From Pseudomonas citronellolis (GTDB taxonomy: Bacteria; Pseudomonadota; Gammaproteobacteria; Pseudomonadales; Pseudomonadaceae), in assembly GCF_900112375.1 (NCBI RefSeq), contig NZ_FOLS01000019.1:41675-105674 (forward strand): a stretch of 64,000 bases of DNA, written 5' to 3'. Below, one piece after another: positions 8,131-17,182 of this stretch. Both the position numbers and the translations under genes were made by a program. Below the pieces are notes generated by a model. That model ran no database searches. It saw only the letters and a list, made by a program, of their open reading frames with translations, and was not told the DNA's origin. Every line of letters begins with the position of its first letter. Within the stretch, counting starts at the first letter, position 1.

Positions 8131-10500
8131 TCAGAAGGTCTGCCCGAGGGAGAACTGGAACACCTCGGTCTCGGCGCCGTCGGGCTTCTTCAGCGGCGTC
8201 GCCAGGCTGAAGCTCAGCGGGCCCAGCGGGCTGTACCAGGTCAGGCCGACGCCCATGGACATGGCCATCTGGTCGAGGCTGACGTTGCCGCAGCCCTGGG
8301 TGGTGGACAGGTAGCACTTGTCGGCGAAGACGCTGCCGGCATCCCAGAACAGCGTGCTGCGCAGCTGGCTCTGGTCCTTGACGAAGGGCAGCGGGAACAG
8401 GTACTCGACGCCGCCGGCGATGAGGATGTTGCCGCCGAACACCTCGGCGTCGCGGTCGGAGTAGTAGGCCTGGCCGGCGCTGGAGTAGTTGCCGGTGGCC
8501 GGGGTGCTGCGCGGGCCCAGGGTGCCGTCCTTGAAGCCGCGCACCGAGCCCAGGCCGCCGGCGGTGTAGTTCTCGTAGAAGGGCAGGCCGTCGGTGGAGC
8601 CGTAGCCGTTGCCGTAGCCCAGGCTGGTGTGCAGGCGCAGCGAAGTGCGGTCGGTGACCGGGACGAAGCGCTGGGCGCTGTAGTCGAGCTTGTAGAACGA
8701 CAGGTCGCTGCCGGGCACCGTGGCCATCAGCGTCAGGCTCTGGGAATGCCCGCGGGTGGCCAGCACGCCCTTGTTCAGGGTGGATTCGGACCAGCCGATG
8801 GAGGCCTTGAGGTTGTTGAAGCTCTTGCCCTCGCGCGCGATGAAGTCGTATATCTCGTCGGCGCTGTAGGTGCCGGGGCTGATGGCGTCGTGCTGCAGGG
8901 TCAGGCCGTAGGTCAGGCGCGAGGTCTCGCTGATCGGGTAGCCGATGCTGACGCCGGCGCCGAAGCTGTCGAGGGAGTAGTACGACACCTCGTCATCGTC
9001 GTCGTAGTACTTGCTGTAGTCGGTGCTGCTGTAGAACAGGTTGTAGCCCAGGCTCACGCCGTCGGTGGTGAAGTAGGGGTTGGTGAAGCCGAAGTTGTAC
9101 TTGGTCTGGTACTCCGAGCGGGTCAGGCCGATGCTGGTGTAGTTGCCGGTGCCGAGGAAGTTGCTCTGGCTGATGGAGCCGCCGAGGATCAGCCCGGCGC
9201 TCTGGGAGAAGCCGACGCTGGCGCTGAGCGAGCCGGAGGCCTGCTCCTCGACGCTGTAGTTGACGTCCACCTGGTCGTCGGTGCCGGGCACCGCCGGGGT
9301 CTCGACGTTGACCGTCTTGAAGTAGCCCAGGCGCTCCAGGCGCTGCTTGGACTGGTCGATCAGGTAGGTGCTGGCCCAGCCGCCTTCCATCTGGCGCATC
9401 TCGCGGCGCAGCACCTGGTCTTCGGTCTTGGTGTTGCCGCGGAAGTTGATGCGGTTGACGTAGGCGCGCTTGCCCGGGTCGACCCCGTAGGTGATGGACA
9501 CGGTCTTGTCGTCGTCATGGGCCTCGGGCACGCCGTTGACGTTGGCGAAGGTGTAGCCCTCGTTACCCAGGCGGCGGGTGATCAGGTCGGAGGTGGAGGT
9601 CATCACCTTGCGCGAGAACACCTGGCCCGGCTCGACCAGCATCAGCTTCCTGATTTCCTCTTCCGGCACCTTGAGGTCGCCGGTCAGCTTCACTTCGCGG
9701 ACCTTGTACTTCTCACCCTCGTTGATGTTGACGGTGATGTAGACGTGCTTCTTGTCCGGCGTGATGGACACCTGGGTGGAAGCGATGTCCATGTGGATGT
9801 AGCCGCGGTCCAGGTAGTAGGAGCGCAGGCGTTCCAGGTCGCCGGAGAGCTTCTCGCGGGAATACTTGTCGTCGTTCTTGAAGAAGGACAGCCAGTTGCT
9901 TTCCTTCAGCTCGAACAGGCCGGTCAGGTCCTCGTCGGAGAACACGGTGTTGCCGACCACGTTGACGTGGGCGATGGCCGCCACCGTGCCTTCGTTGACG
10001 GTGATCTTCAGCGCCACGCGGTTGCGCGGCTGCGGAGTGACCTGGGTTTCGATGGTGGCCGAGTAGCGGCCCTGGGCCACGTACTGGCGCTGCAGTTCGT
10101 TGCGCACGCCTTCGAGGGTGGCGCGCTGGAAGATCTCGCCTTCGGCCAGGCCGGATTGCTTGAGGCCCTTCATCAGGTCCTCGGTGCTGATGGCCTTGTT
10201 GCCTTCGATCTCGATGCCGGAGATGGACGGGCGCTCGACCACGTCGATGACCAGCACGCTGCCGTCGCGGCCGAGGTGGATGTCCTGGAAGAAACCGGTA
10301 CGGAACAGCGAGCGCGAGGCTTCCACCAGGGCGTGGTCGTCGGCCTGGTCGCCGACGTTCAGCGGCAGGGCGGCGAACACGCTGCCGGCGGAGACGCGCT
10401 GCAGGCCGTTGACGCGGATGTCGGCGATCTTGAAGCCTGCGGCGTGGGCCAGGGCGGCGTTGAACAGCAGGATCGGGAACAGCAGGCGGGTAGGGCGCAT
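8131..10500 (-). CDS. BamA/Omp85-family outer-membrane assembly protein (paralogue)
   Basis: The 789-aa protein has a signal peptide at 1-21 (ends AHA|AGF). The N-terminal half carries five POTRA domains, the first beginning FKIADIRVNGLQRVSAG. From about residue 420 there is a 16-strand Omp85 barrel with the diagnostic VRGF motif in GLGSVRGFKDGTLGPR and a terminal Phe (SLGQTF). It is full length for BamA (about 790-800 aa). The essential bamA sits in the rseP-bamA-skp-lpxD block, and none of those genes is here. This is therefore most likely a second copy, placed divergently from a Cpx-like two-component system. It may be an inducible or client-specific insertase. The start follows the signal peptide; the longer upstream frame is non-coding. 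Confidence 0.93.
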   Translation of the reverse strand: MRPTRLLFPILLFNAALAHAAGFKIADIRVNGLQRVSAGSVFAALPLNVGDQADDHALVEASRSLFRTGFFQDIHLGRDGSVLVIDVVERPSISGIEIEGNKAISTEDLMKGLKQSGLAEGEIFQRATLEGVRNELQRQYVAQGRYSATIETQVTPQPRNRVALKITVNEGTVAAIAHVNVVGNTVFSDEDLTGLFELKESNWLSFFKNDDKYSREKLSGDLERLRSYYLDRGYIHMDIASTQVSITPDKKHVYITVNINEGEKYKVREVKLTGDLKVPEEEIRKLMLVEPGQVFSRKVMTSTSDLITRRLGNEGYTFANVNGVPEAHDDDKTVSITYGVDPGKRAYVNRINFRGNTKTEDQVLRREMRQMEGGWASTYLIDQSKQRLERLGYFKTVNVETPAVPGTDDQVDVNYSVEEQASGSLSASVGFSQSAGLILGGSISQSNFLGTGNYTSIGLTRSEYQTKYNFGFTNPYFTTDGVSLGYNLFYSSTDYSKYYDDDDEVSYYSLDSFGAGVSIGYPISETSRLTYGLTLQHDAISPGTYSADEIYDFIAREGKSFNNLKASIGWSESTLNKGVLATRGHSQSLTLMATVPGSDLSFYKLDYSAQRFVPVTDRTSLRLHTSLGYGNGYGSTDGLPFYENYTAGGLGSVRGFKDGTLGPRSTPATGNYSSAGQAYYSDRDAEVFGGNILIAGGVEYLFPLPFVKDQSQLRSTLFWDAGSVFADKCYLSTTQGCGNVSLDQMAMSMGVGLTWYSPLGPLSFSLATPLKKPDGAETEVFQFSLGQTF

Positions 10501-10620
10501 CGTGACTTCCAGACAGGCGGTGGCAGGGGGCGCGGACGGTTCGCACGGCGATCGTCCGGGCGCTGCCGCCCGGCCCGGGCTGGCGGCCGATGAGGATAAG
10601 AGTGGGCTGTGTTCGGCGCG

Positions 10621-10646
10621 GTTAACCCAGGGTAAAGATGTGTAAA
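10621..10646 (+). promoter_or_regulatory. Cpx-like box in the divergent BamA-paralogue/response-regulator promoter
   Basis: GTTAA (10621) is followed by five bases, GGTAAA, five bases and GTAAA. The final pair is a perfect CpxR-type GTAAA-N5-GTAAA site. It is 80 bp upstream of the response-regulator ATG and 121 bp upstream of the BamA-paralogue ATG, so it could serve both. The matching element at 8097 has the same spacing. Confidence 0.68.
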
Positions 10647-10725
10647 GTTTGCCCGCGCGGCGGTGACAGGGCGGCCCCGCGGAAGGGATCATTGCGCCCT
10701 CCAGGCCTTGAACCGCGTGCCCTGC

Positions 10726-11415
10726 ATGATTCCCGTACTGCTGGTCGATGACGACCGCGAACTCACCGAGATGCTCAGCCAGTACCTGGCCCGCGAGGGT
10801 TTCCAGGCCACCGCCGTGGGCACCGGCGAGGAGGGCGAGGCCGAGGCCCTGGGCGGCGCCTACGCCCTGGTGGTGCTGGACGTGATGCTGCCGGGCCTGT
10901 CCGGCATCGAGGTGCTGCGGCGCATCCGCGCGCGCAGCCAGGTGCCGGTTCTGCTGCTGACCGCGCGGGGCGACAACATCGACCGCATCGCCGGCCTGGA
11001 ACTGGGCGCCGACGACTACGTGCCCAAGCCCAGCTCGCCCGGCGAGCTGGTCGCGCGGCTGCGCGCCATCCTGCGCCGGGTGCAGCCCCAGGTGCCGCTC
11101 GGCAGCGCGCCGGAGGCCGTCGGCAGCGGCGCCCTGGCGCTCTGGCCCGGCAAGCGCCAGGCGTTGTGGCATGGCCAGCCGCTGGAACTGACCGGCACCG
11201 AGTTCAGCCTGCTGGAGGTGCTGGTGCGCCGGGCCGGGCAACTGGTCAGCAAGCAGGACCTGTCGCTGGACGCCCTGGGCCGCCCGCTGACCCGCTACGA
11301 CCGGCGCATCGACGTGCACGTCAGCAGCATCCGCCAGAAGCTTGGCCCGCGCGCCGACGGCAGCAGCTGGATCCAGAGCGTGCGCGGCATGGGCTACCTG
11401 CTGATCGTCGAATGA
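10726..11415 (+). CDS. Response regulator, OmpR/CpxR family
   Basis: The 229-aa protein has an N-terminal receiver (MIPVLLVDDDRELTEML; acidic pocket at 8-10, phospho-acceptor Asp52 in VVLDVMLPG, Thr79, Lys101) and a C-terminal winged helix (LTGTEFSLLEVLVRRAGQLVS, ending VRGMGYLLIVE). ATG 10726 is chosen because the receiver starts there; an upstream GTG at 10663 is possible. The residue after KP is Ser (VPKPSSP) where Phe is usual. Its gene overlaps the kinase gene by 4 bp. The CpxR-like box 80 bp upstream suggests autoregulation. The likely role is envelope-stress control of the BamA paralogue. Confidence 0.9.
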   Translation: MIPVLLVDDDRELTEMLSQYLAREGFQATAVGTGEEGEAEALGGAYALVVLDVMLPGLSGIEVLRRIRARSQVPVLLLTARGDNIDRIAGLELGADDYVPKPSSPGELVARLRAILRRVQPQVPLGSAPEAVGSGALALWPGKRQALWHGQPLELTGTEFSLLEVLVRRAGQLVSKQDLSLDALGRPLTRYDRRIDVHVSSIRQKLGPRADGSSWIQSVRGMGYLLIVE

Positions 11416-12671
11416 AGCGCGGGCGGCTGTTCTGGAAGCTGTTCCTGGCCTTCTGGCTGGCCAACAGCCTGACCTTCCTAGTGGGCGCCGGCGCCTTCAT
11501 GTTCGACGAGCTGCGCGGCGACACCCCGGCGCTGCGCTCGCTGCTGGCCACCGAGGTGCGCCTGCTGCAGCGCTTCGGCGAAGCGGCGGGGCGCCAGCTG
11601 CTGGAGGTGTCGCCGCAGCAGCCGGACGTCCAGGTCGGCCTCTACGACACCCAGGGCGCTCTATTGGCCGGGCGCGCCGTGGCCCAGGTGCGCTTCGAGC
11701 AGGCGGTCACCAGCCAGGACGGCCATCGCCTGCTGCTGCGCGCCTCGGCCGCCACCACCCTCGACCAGGCGCCGCCGCCGCGCAGCCTGGGCCCATTGTT
11801 CACCGGCATGCTGATGAGCGCGCTCTTCGCCCTGCTGCTCAGCCAGTACCTGGCGCGGCCGCTGGCCTGGTTGCGCCAGGCCATGGGCCAGGTCGCCCAG
11901 GGCCGCTTCGAGGTGCGCGTCAAGCCGCGCCTGGGGCGGCGCCGCGACGAGATCGTCGACCTGGCCGAGGACTGCGACCGCATGGCCGGGCAGCTCAAGG
12001 CGCTGGTGGAGGCGCAGCAGCACCTGCTGCACGACATCTCCCACGAGCTGCGTTCGCCGCTGACGCGGATGAGCGCCGCCATCGGCCTGCTGCGGCAGGC
12101 ACCGGGGCAGCCCGGCATGCTGGAGCGCATCGAGCGCGAGTCGCGGCGCATGGACGAGCTGATCGAGCAACTGCTCACCCTGGCGCGGGCGCAGTCGCGC
12201 CAGGACAGCGGCGAATACCGCCTGCTGGACGTCGTCGAGCTGCTGGCGCAGATAGTCGAGGACGCCCGCTTCGAAGCGGCGGGCAAGGGCTGCCAGGTGC
12301 GCCTTGTAGCCGAGCAGCCGTTCCTCGGCCGCGCCCACGAGGAGCTGCTCTACCGGGCCTTCGAGAACGTCATCCGCAACGCCGTGCGCTACACCGCGGC
12401 GGGCACCGAGGTGCGCGTGGGCGCGAGCCTGGTGGAGGGCGGCGAACGCCTGGTGGTGTGCATCAGCGACCACGGCCCGGGCGTCGACGAGAGCCGCCTG
12501 GGGCGCATCTTCGAACCCTTCGAGCGCGGCCCCGACGCCGGCCCCGACGGCTTCGGCCTGGGCCTGGCCATCGCCAGCCGCGCGGTGCAACTGCACCACG
12601 GGCGGATCAGCGCCGAGCCCGCCGAGGGCGGCGGGCTGTTGGTGCGTATCGAGTTGCCGCGCCTGTTCTAA
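11412..12671 (+). CDS. Sensor histidine kinase, CpxA/EnvZ-like
   Basis: The 419-aa inner-membrane kinase has TM1 at about 10-30 (LFLAFWLANSLTFLVGAGAF), a short periplasmic domain of about 95 residues, and TM2 at about 130-148. A HAMP domain follows, then the H-box HDISHELRSPLTRM with phospho-acceptor His211, an N-box (FENVIRNAVRYT), and G-boxes (DHGPGVDES and DGFGLGLAIASR). ATG overlaps the response-regulator stop (ATGA), so the two are one operon. The small periplasmic domain fits a CpxA-type envelope sensor. No CpxP-like periplasmic inhibitor gene is adjacent. The 3' end converges on the efflux operon with a 3-bp gap. Confidence 0.9.
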   Translation: MKRGRLFWKLFLAFWLANSLTFLVGAGAFMFDELRGDTPALRSLLATEVRLLQRFGEAAGRQLLEVSPQQPDVQVGLYDTQGALLAGRAVAQVRFEQAVTSQDGHRLLLRASAATTLDQAPPPRSLGPLFTGMLMSALFALLLSQYLARPLAWLRQAMGQVAQGRFEVRVKPRLGRRRDEIVDLAEDCDRMAGQLKALVEAQQHLLHDISHELRSPLTRMSAAIGLLRQAPGQPGMLERIERESRRMDELIEQLLTLARAQSRQDSGEYRLLDVVELLAQIVEDARFEAAGKGCQVRLVAEQPFLGRAHEELLYRAFENVIRNAVRYTAAGTEVRVGASLVEGGERLVVCISDHGPGVDESRLGRIFEPFERGPDAGPDGFGLGLAIASRAVQLHHGRISAEPAEGGGLLVRIELPRLF

Positions 12672-12674
12672 GCG

Positions 12675-14054
12675 TTAGCCTTGCCAACCGCCGCCTAGCA
12701 CTTTGTAGAGGGTGACGCGGTTGACCTGCTCGGCCAGCTCCAGGCTGATCAGCGTCTGCTGCGCGGAATACAGCGAGCGCTGTGCGTCCAGCACTTCCAG
12801 GAAGCTGTCCGAACCCTGCTTGTACAGCGCCAGCGACAGGTCGTAGCTCTTGTCGGTGGCCGCCGTCAGTTCGCGCTGGGCGTCCAGGCGCTCGTTGATG
12901 TGGCTGCGCACGGAAAGGGCGTCGGCCACTTCGCTGAAGGCGGTCTGCAGGGCCTTCTCGTAGTTGGCCACGTCGATGTCGCGGGTGATCTTCGCGGCGT
13001 CCAGGCCGGCCTGGTTGCTGCCGGCGTCGAAGATCGGCAGGCTGATCGAGGGGGCGAAGCTCCAGGCGCGGCTGCCGGACTTGAACAGCCCGGACAGCTC
13101 GCCGCTGGCGCTGCCGCCGCTGGCGGTCAGGCTCACGCTGGGGAAGAAGGCCGCGCGCGCCGCGCCTATGTCGGCGTTGGCCGCCTTGAGCGTGTGCTCG
13201 GCGGCGAGCACGTCGGGGCGGCGTTGCAGCAGGCTCGACGGCAGGCCCGCCGGCACCGTCACCAGCAGCGCGGCGTCCAGGCCGGTGTCGCCCGGCAGCA
13301 GGCTGGCGTCCAGGCGTTCGCCCACCAGCAGTTCCAGGGCGTTGCGGTCCTGCTCGACCTGGCTGGCGTAGCTGGCCACCTCGGCGCGCGCCGATTCCAC
13401 CGTGCTGCGCGCCTGCGCCAGGCTCAGCCCGGACTCGCCGCCCAGGCCGTGACTGCGCTGCACCAGCTCGTAGGTCTTCTGCTGGCTGGCGTGGGTGTCG
13501 CTGGCCAGCTTGAGCAACTGCTGGTCGGCGGCCAGGGTCATCCAGGCGCTGGCCACCTCGGCCACCAGGCTGATCTGCGTGCTGCGGCGGGTCTGCTCCA
13601 GGGCCAGGTAGTCCTCCAGGGCGGCGTCCTTGAGGTTGCGCAGGCGGCCGAACAGGTCCAGCTCGTAGCTGCTCACGCCCAGGCCGACGCTGTACTGGCT
13701 GCTGACCGCCGTGGTGCCGTCGGAGAGCGCGCGCTGGCGGGTGCCCTCGGCGCTGGCCGAGACCGCCGGGAACAGCTCGGCGCGCTGGATGCGGTACTGC
13801 GCGCGCTGGTACTCGACGTTCAGCGCCGCCACCCGCAGGTCGCGGTTGTTGGCCAGGGCGCGGGCCACGGTGTCGCGCAGGCGGGCGTCGACGAAGAACT
13901 CGCGCCAGTCGACGTCGGCCTGGCTGGCGCCGGCCGGCGCGGCGCCGGGCCATTGCGCCGCCACCGGCGCGGCGGGGCGCTGGTAGTCCGGCGCCAGGTT
14001 GACGCAGCCGCCCAGCAGCAGGGCCAGCAGCAAGGGAAGAGGGGAGGTGCGCAT
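12675..14054 (-). CDS. RND efflux outer-membrane factor (OprM/NodT lipoprotein)
   Basis: The 459-aa protein has a lipoprotein signal peptide with lipobox LLGGC and acylated Cys17. Two OEP domains follow, with the repeated helical hairpins typical of TolC-like trimers (SYELDLFGRLRNLKDAALED; GLPSSLLQRRPDVLAAEHTL; SLPIFDAGSNQAGLDAAKI). It is the outer-membrane duct of the tripartite pump encoded upstream. Its ATG overlaps the stop of the RND permease gene. It is the last gene of the operon and runs into the 3' end of the Cpx-like kinase gene. Confidence 0.94.
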   Translation of the reverse strand: MRTSPLPLLLALLLGGCVNLAPDYQRPAAPVAAQWPGAAPAGASQADVDWREFFVDARLRDTVARALANNRDLRVAALNVEYQRAQYRIQRAELFPAVSASAEGTRQRALSDGTTAVSSQYSVGLGVSSYELDLFGRLRNLKDAALEDYLALEQTRRSTQISLVAEVASAWMTLAADQQLLKLASDTHASQQKTYELVQRSHGLGGESGLSLAQARSTVESARAEVASYASQVEQDRNALELLVGERLDASLLPGDTGLDAALLVTVPAGLPSSLLQRRPDVLAAEHTLKAANADIGAARAAFFPSVSLTASGGSASGELSGLFKSGSRAWSFAPSISLPIFDAGSNQAGLDAAKITRDIDVANYEKALQTAFSEVADALSVRSHINERLDAQRELTAATDKSYDLSLALYKQGSDSFLEVLDAQRSLYSAQQTLISLELAEQVNRVTLYKVLGGGWQG

Positions 14055-17000
14055 CAGGCGTCTCCTTCGACGGTGGCCGGGGCACGGCGCGCAACCAGGC
14101 GCTGCACCAGCACGTAGAACAGGGGAATGAAGAACAGGCCCAGCAGGGTCGCCGCGAGCATGCCGCCGAGCACGCCGGTGCCGATCGCCTGGCGCCCGCC
14201 GGCGCCGGCGCCCTGGCTCAGCGCCAGGGGCAGCACGCCGAGCATGAAGGCCAGCGAGGTCATCAGCACCGGGCGCAGGCGGATGCGCACCGCTTCCAGG
14301 GTCGCGGCGAGCAGGTCCTGGCCGCGGTCGTAGCCTTCCTTGGCGAACTCGACGATGAGGATGGCGTTCTTCGCCGCCAGCCCCACGGTGGTCAGCAGCC
14401 CGACCTGGAAGTAGACGTCGTTGGACAGCCCGCGCAGGCCGGTCAGGGCCAGGGCGCCGAGGATGCCCAGGGGCACCACCAGCATCACCGCGAAGGGCAC
14501 CGACCAGCTCTCGTAGAGCGCCGCCAGGCAAAGGAACACGAAGAGGATGGAAATGGCGTAGAGCAGCGGCGCCTGGTTGCCGGCCAGGCGTTCCTGGTAG
14601 GACTGCCCGGTCCAGGCGTAGCCGATGCCCTCGGGCAGCTGCGCCATGATCGCCTGCACCGCGGCCATGGCGTCGCCGGAGCTGACGCCGGCGGCCGGCT
14701 CGCCGACGATCTCGTAGGCGCCGAAGCCGTTGTAGCGCTCCAGCAGCGGCGAGGCGGTGCTCCAGCCGGTGCTGACGAAGGTGGCCAGCGGCACCATGGC
14801 ATCCTGGTCGTTGCGCACGTACCAGTCGCCGATGTCCTCGGCCTGCATGCGCTTGTCGGCGTCGCCCTGCAGGTAGACCTTCTTCACCCGCCCGGCGTCG
14901 AGGAAGTCGTTCACGTAGCTGCCGCCCAGGGCCACGCTCAGGGTGTCGTTGATGTCGCTGGCGGCCACGCCCAGCGCGCCGGCCTTGCGGTCGTCGATGT
15001 GCAGGTCCAGCTGCGGGGTGTCTTCCAGGCCCTGGGCGCGCACGTTGGCCAGGCGCGGGTCCTGGCGGGCCAGTTCGATGAAGCGGTTGCGCGCCGCCAG
15101 CAGCTCGGCGTGGCCGAGGCCGGCGAGGTCCTGCAGCTCGACGTCGAAGCCGGAGCTTTCGCCCAGGCCCTGGATGGCCGGCGGGGCGATGACGAAGACG
15201 TCGGCATCGATGATCCCGGCCAGCGCCCGGTTGGCCCGCCGCGCCACCGCCGCCGCGCTGTGCGCCTCGCCCTGGCGCTGGCTCCAGTCCTTGAGCTTGA
15301 TGAAGCCGCGGCCGCTGTTCTGCGCGTTGCCGCCGTTGCCCAGGCCGCGCACGGTGAGCACCGAGTCCACCTCCGGCTGCTGCAGCAGGTAGTCCGTCAC
15401 CTGGCGGGTGACCGCCTGCAGGCGCTCGTCGGTGCCGCCCACCGGCAGGGTCATCTGCATCATCAGCATGCCCTGGTCCTCCTCGGGGAGGAACGCGGTG
15501 GGCAGCTTGTGGAACATCAGCCCGACGCCGGCCAGTACCAGCGCGTAGACCGCCAGCGCGTGCACGGGCCGCGCCAGCAGGTTGCCGACGCCGCGCTGGT
15601 AGCGCCGCGAGCCGGCCTCGAAGTTGCGGTTGAACCAGCCGAAGAAGCCGTGCCGCGGCTGGCCGTGGCCAGGCTTGAGCAGGGTGGCGCACAGCGCCGG
15701 GGTGAGGGTCATGGCCACCAGCACCGACAGCGTCATGGCGGCGACCATGGTCACCGAGAACTGCCGGTAGATCACCCCGGTGGAGCCGCCGAAGAAGGCC
15801 ATGGGCACGAACACCGCCGAGAGCACCACGGCGATGCCCACCAGCGCGCCGCTGATCTCGCCCATCGACTCGCGCGTGGCCTCCCGTGGCGACAGGCCGC
15901 GCTCGGCGATGATCCGCTCGACGTTCTCCACCACCACGATGGCGTCGTCCACCAGCAGGCCGATGGCCAGGACCATGGCGAACATGGTCAGGGTGTTGAT
16001 CGAGTAGCCCATCAGCGCCAGCACGCCGAAGGTGCCCAGCAGCACCACCGGCACGGCGATCGCCGGGATCAGCGTGGCGCGCAGGTTCTGCAGGAACAGG
16101 TACATGATCAGCACCACCAGGGCGATGGCCTCGAACAGCGTCTTGACCACCTCCTCGATGGAAATCTTCACGAAGGGCGCGGTGTTGTAGGCCACCTCGG
16201 CGCGCAGCTGCAGCCGGCTGGGGAAGAACTGCTGCAGCTCGGCCACCTTGGCCTGCACCGCCTCGGCCACGTCCAGGGCGTTGGCGCCGGTGGCCAGGCT
16301 GATGGCCAGGCCGCCGGAGGGGCGCCCGCCGTGCTCGGCGACCACGTCGTAGCTCTCGCTGCCCAGCTCCACCCGCGCCACGTCGCCGAGGCTCACCACG
16401 GCGCCGTTGCTGGCGTACTTGAGCACCACCTCACGGAACTGCGCCGCGGTCTTGAGCTTGCTGCGCGCGTTGATGCTGGCGTTGAGCTGCTGCCCCGGGC
16501 GCGCCGGCAGGGCGCCGAGCTGGCCGGCGGAGGTGTCGACGTTCTGCGCCTGCAGGGCGCTGCTGATGTCCGAGGGCATCAACGAGTATTGCTTGAGCTT
16601 GTCCGGGTCCAGCCAGATGCGCATGGCGTAGCTGGAACCCAGGGTGGTCACCTCGCCGACGCCGCTGACGCGGCTGACCTGGTCGTACAGGGTGCTGGCG
16701 ATGAAGTCGCTGATGTCGGTGGCGCCGACCTCGGGGTTGTCCGAGACCAGCGAGAGGATGATCAGGAAGTCGCTGGAGGAATTGCGGATCTCGATGCCCT
16801 GCTGTTGCACCTCGTCGGGCAGCCGCGCCTTGGCCTGCTCCAGCTTGGTCTGCACCTGCATCTGCGCGGTGTTGATGTCGGTGCCGGCGTCGAAGGTCAG
16901 GGTGATGCTGGCGCTGCCCGCCGAACTGCTGCTGGAGGACATGTAGGTGAGGCCGTCCAGGCCGGTCATCTGCTGCTCGATGACCTGGGTCACCGAGTCT

Positions 17001-17173
17001 TCCATGGTCTTGGCCGAGGCGCCGGTGTAGGTGGCGCTGAGGCGGATCTGCGGCGGCGCGATGCTGGGGTACTGGGCCAGCGGCAGCTGGAAGATGGCCA
17101 GGGTGCCGCCGAGCATCACCAGGATGGCGAGCACCCAGGCGAAGATGGGCCGGTCGATGAAGAAGCGTGCCAT
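14054..17173 (-). CDS. RND multidrug efflux permease (HAE-1, MexB/AcrB-like)
   Basis: The 1039-aa inner-membrane permease has twelve predicted TMs and two large periplasmic loops. It starts MARFFIDRPIFAWVLAILVM, the family hallmark. The TM4 proton-relay pair is GLLVDDAIVVVENVER, and the repeated FL-type motifs and the PLALSQGAGAGGRQAIGTGV block are present. It exports amphiphilic drugs using proton-motive force. It lies 9 bp downstream of the adaptor gene and overlaps the outer-membrane-factor gene. I cannot tell which named Mex system is nearest. The adjacent BaeSR-like system is the probable regulator. Confidence 0.95.
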   Translation of the reverse strand: MARFFIDRPIFAWVLAILVMLGGTLAIFQLPLAQYPSIAPPQIRLSATYTGASAKTMEDSVTQVIEQQMTGLDGLTYMSSSSSSAGSASITLTFDAGTDINTAQMQVQTKLEQAKARLPDEVQQQGIEIRNSSSDFLIILSLVSDNPEVGATDISDFIASTLYDQVSRVSGVGEVTTLGSSYAMRIWLDPDKLKQYSLMPSDISSALQAQNVDTSAGQLGALPARPGQQLNASINARSKLKTAAQFREVVLKYASNGAVVSLGDVARVELGSESYDVVAEHGGRPSGGLAISLATGANALDVAEAVQAKVAELQQFFPSRLQLRAEVAYNTAPFVKISIEEVVKTLFEAIALVVLIMYLFLQNLRATLIPAIAVPVVLLGTFGVLALMGYSINTLTMFAMVLAIGLLVDDAIVVVENVERIIAERGLSPREATRESMGEISGALVGIAVVLSAVFVPMAFFGGSTGVIYRQFSVTMVAAMTLSVLVAMTLTPALCATLLKPGHGQPRHGFFGWFNRNFEAGSRRYQRGVGNLLARPVHALAVYALVLAGVGLMFHKLPTAFLPEEDQGMLMMQMTLPVGGTDERLQAVTRQVTDYLLQQPEVDSVLTVRGLGNGGNAQNSGRGFIKLKDWSQRQGEAHSAAAVARRANRALAGIIDADVFVIAPPAIQGLGESSGFDVELQDLAGLGHAELLAARNRFIELARQDPRLANVRAQGLEDTPQLDLHIDDRKAGALGVAASDINDTLSVALGGSYVNDFLDAGRVKKVYLQGDADKRMQAEDIGDWYVRNDQDAMVPLATFVSTGWSTASPLLERYNGFGAYEIVGEPAAGVSSGDAMAAVQAIMAQLPEGIGYAWTGQSYQERLAGNQAPLLYAISILFVFLCLAALYESWSVPFAVMLVVPLGILGALALTGLRGLSNDVYFQVGLLTTVGLAAKNAILIVEFAKEGYDRGQDLLAATLEAVRIRLRPVLMTSLAFMLGVLPLALSQGAGAGGRQAIGTGVLGGMLAATLLGLFFIPLFYVLVQRLVARRAPATVEGDA

Positions 17174-17182
17174 GGCGGGTCC

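Noticed and set aside
8122..10593. An 823-codon open frame on the plus strand opposite the BamA paralogue
   Set aside because: It is antisense to a full-length, motif-complete gene. Its translation is Val/Ala/Gly/His/Gln-rich low-complexity sequence, the usual shadow of high-GC coding DNA.
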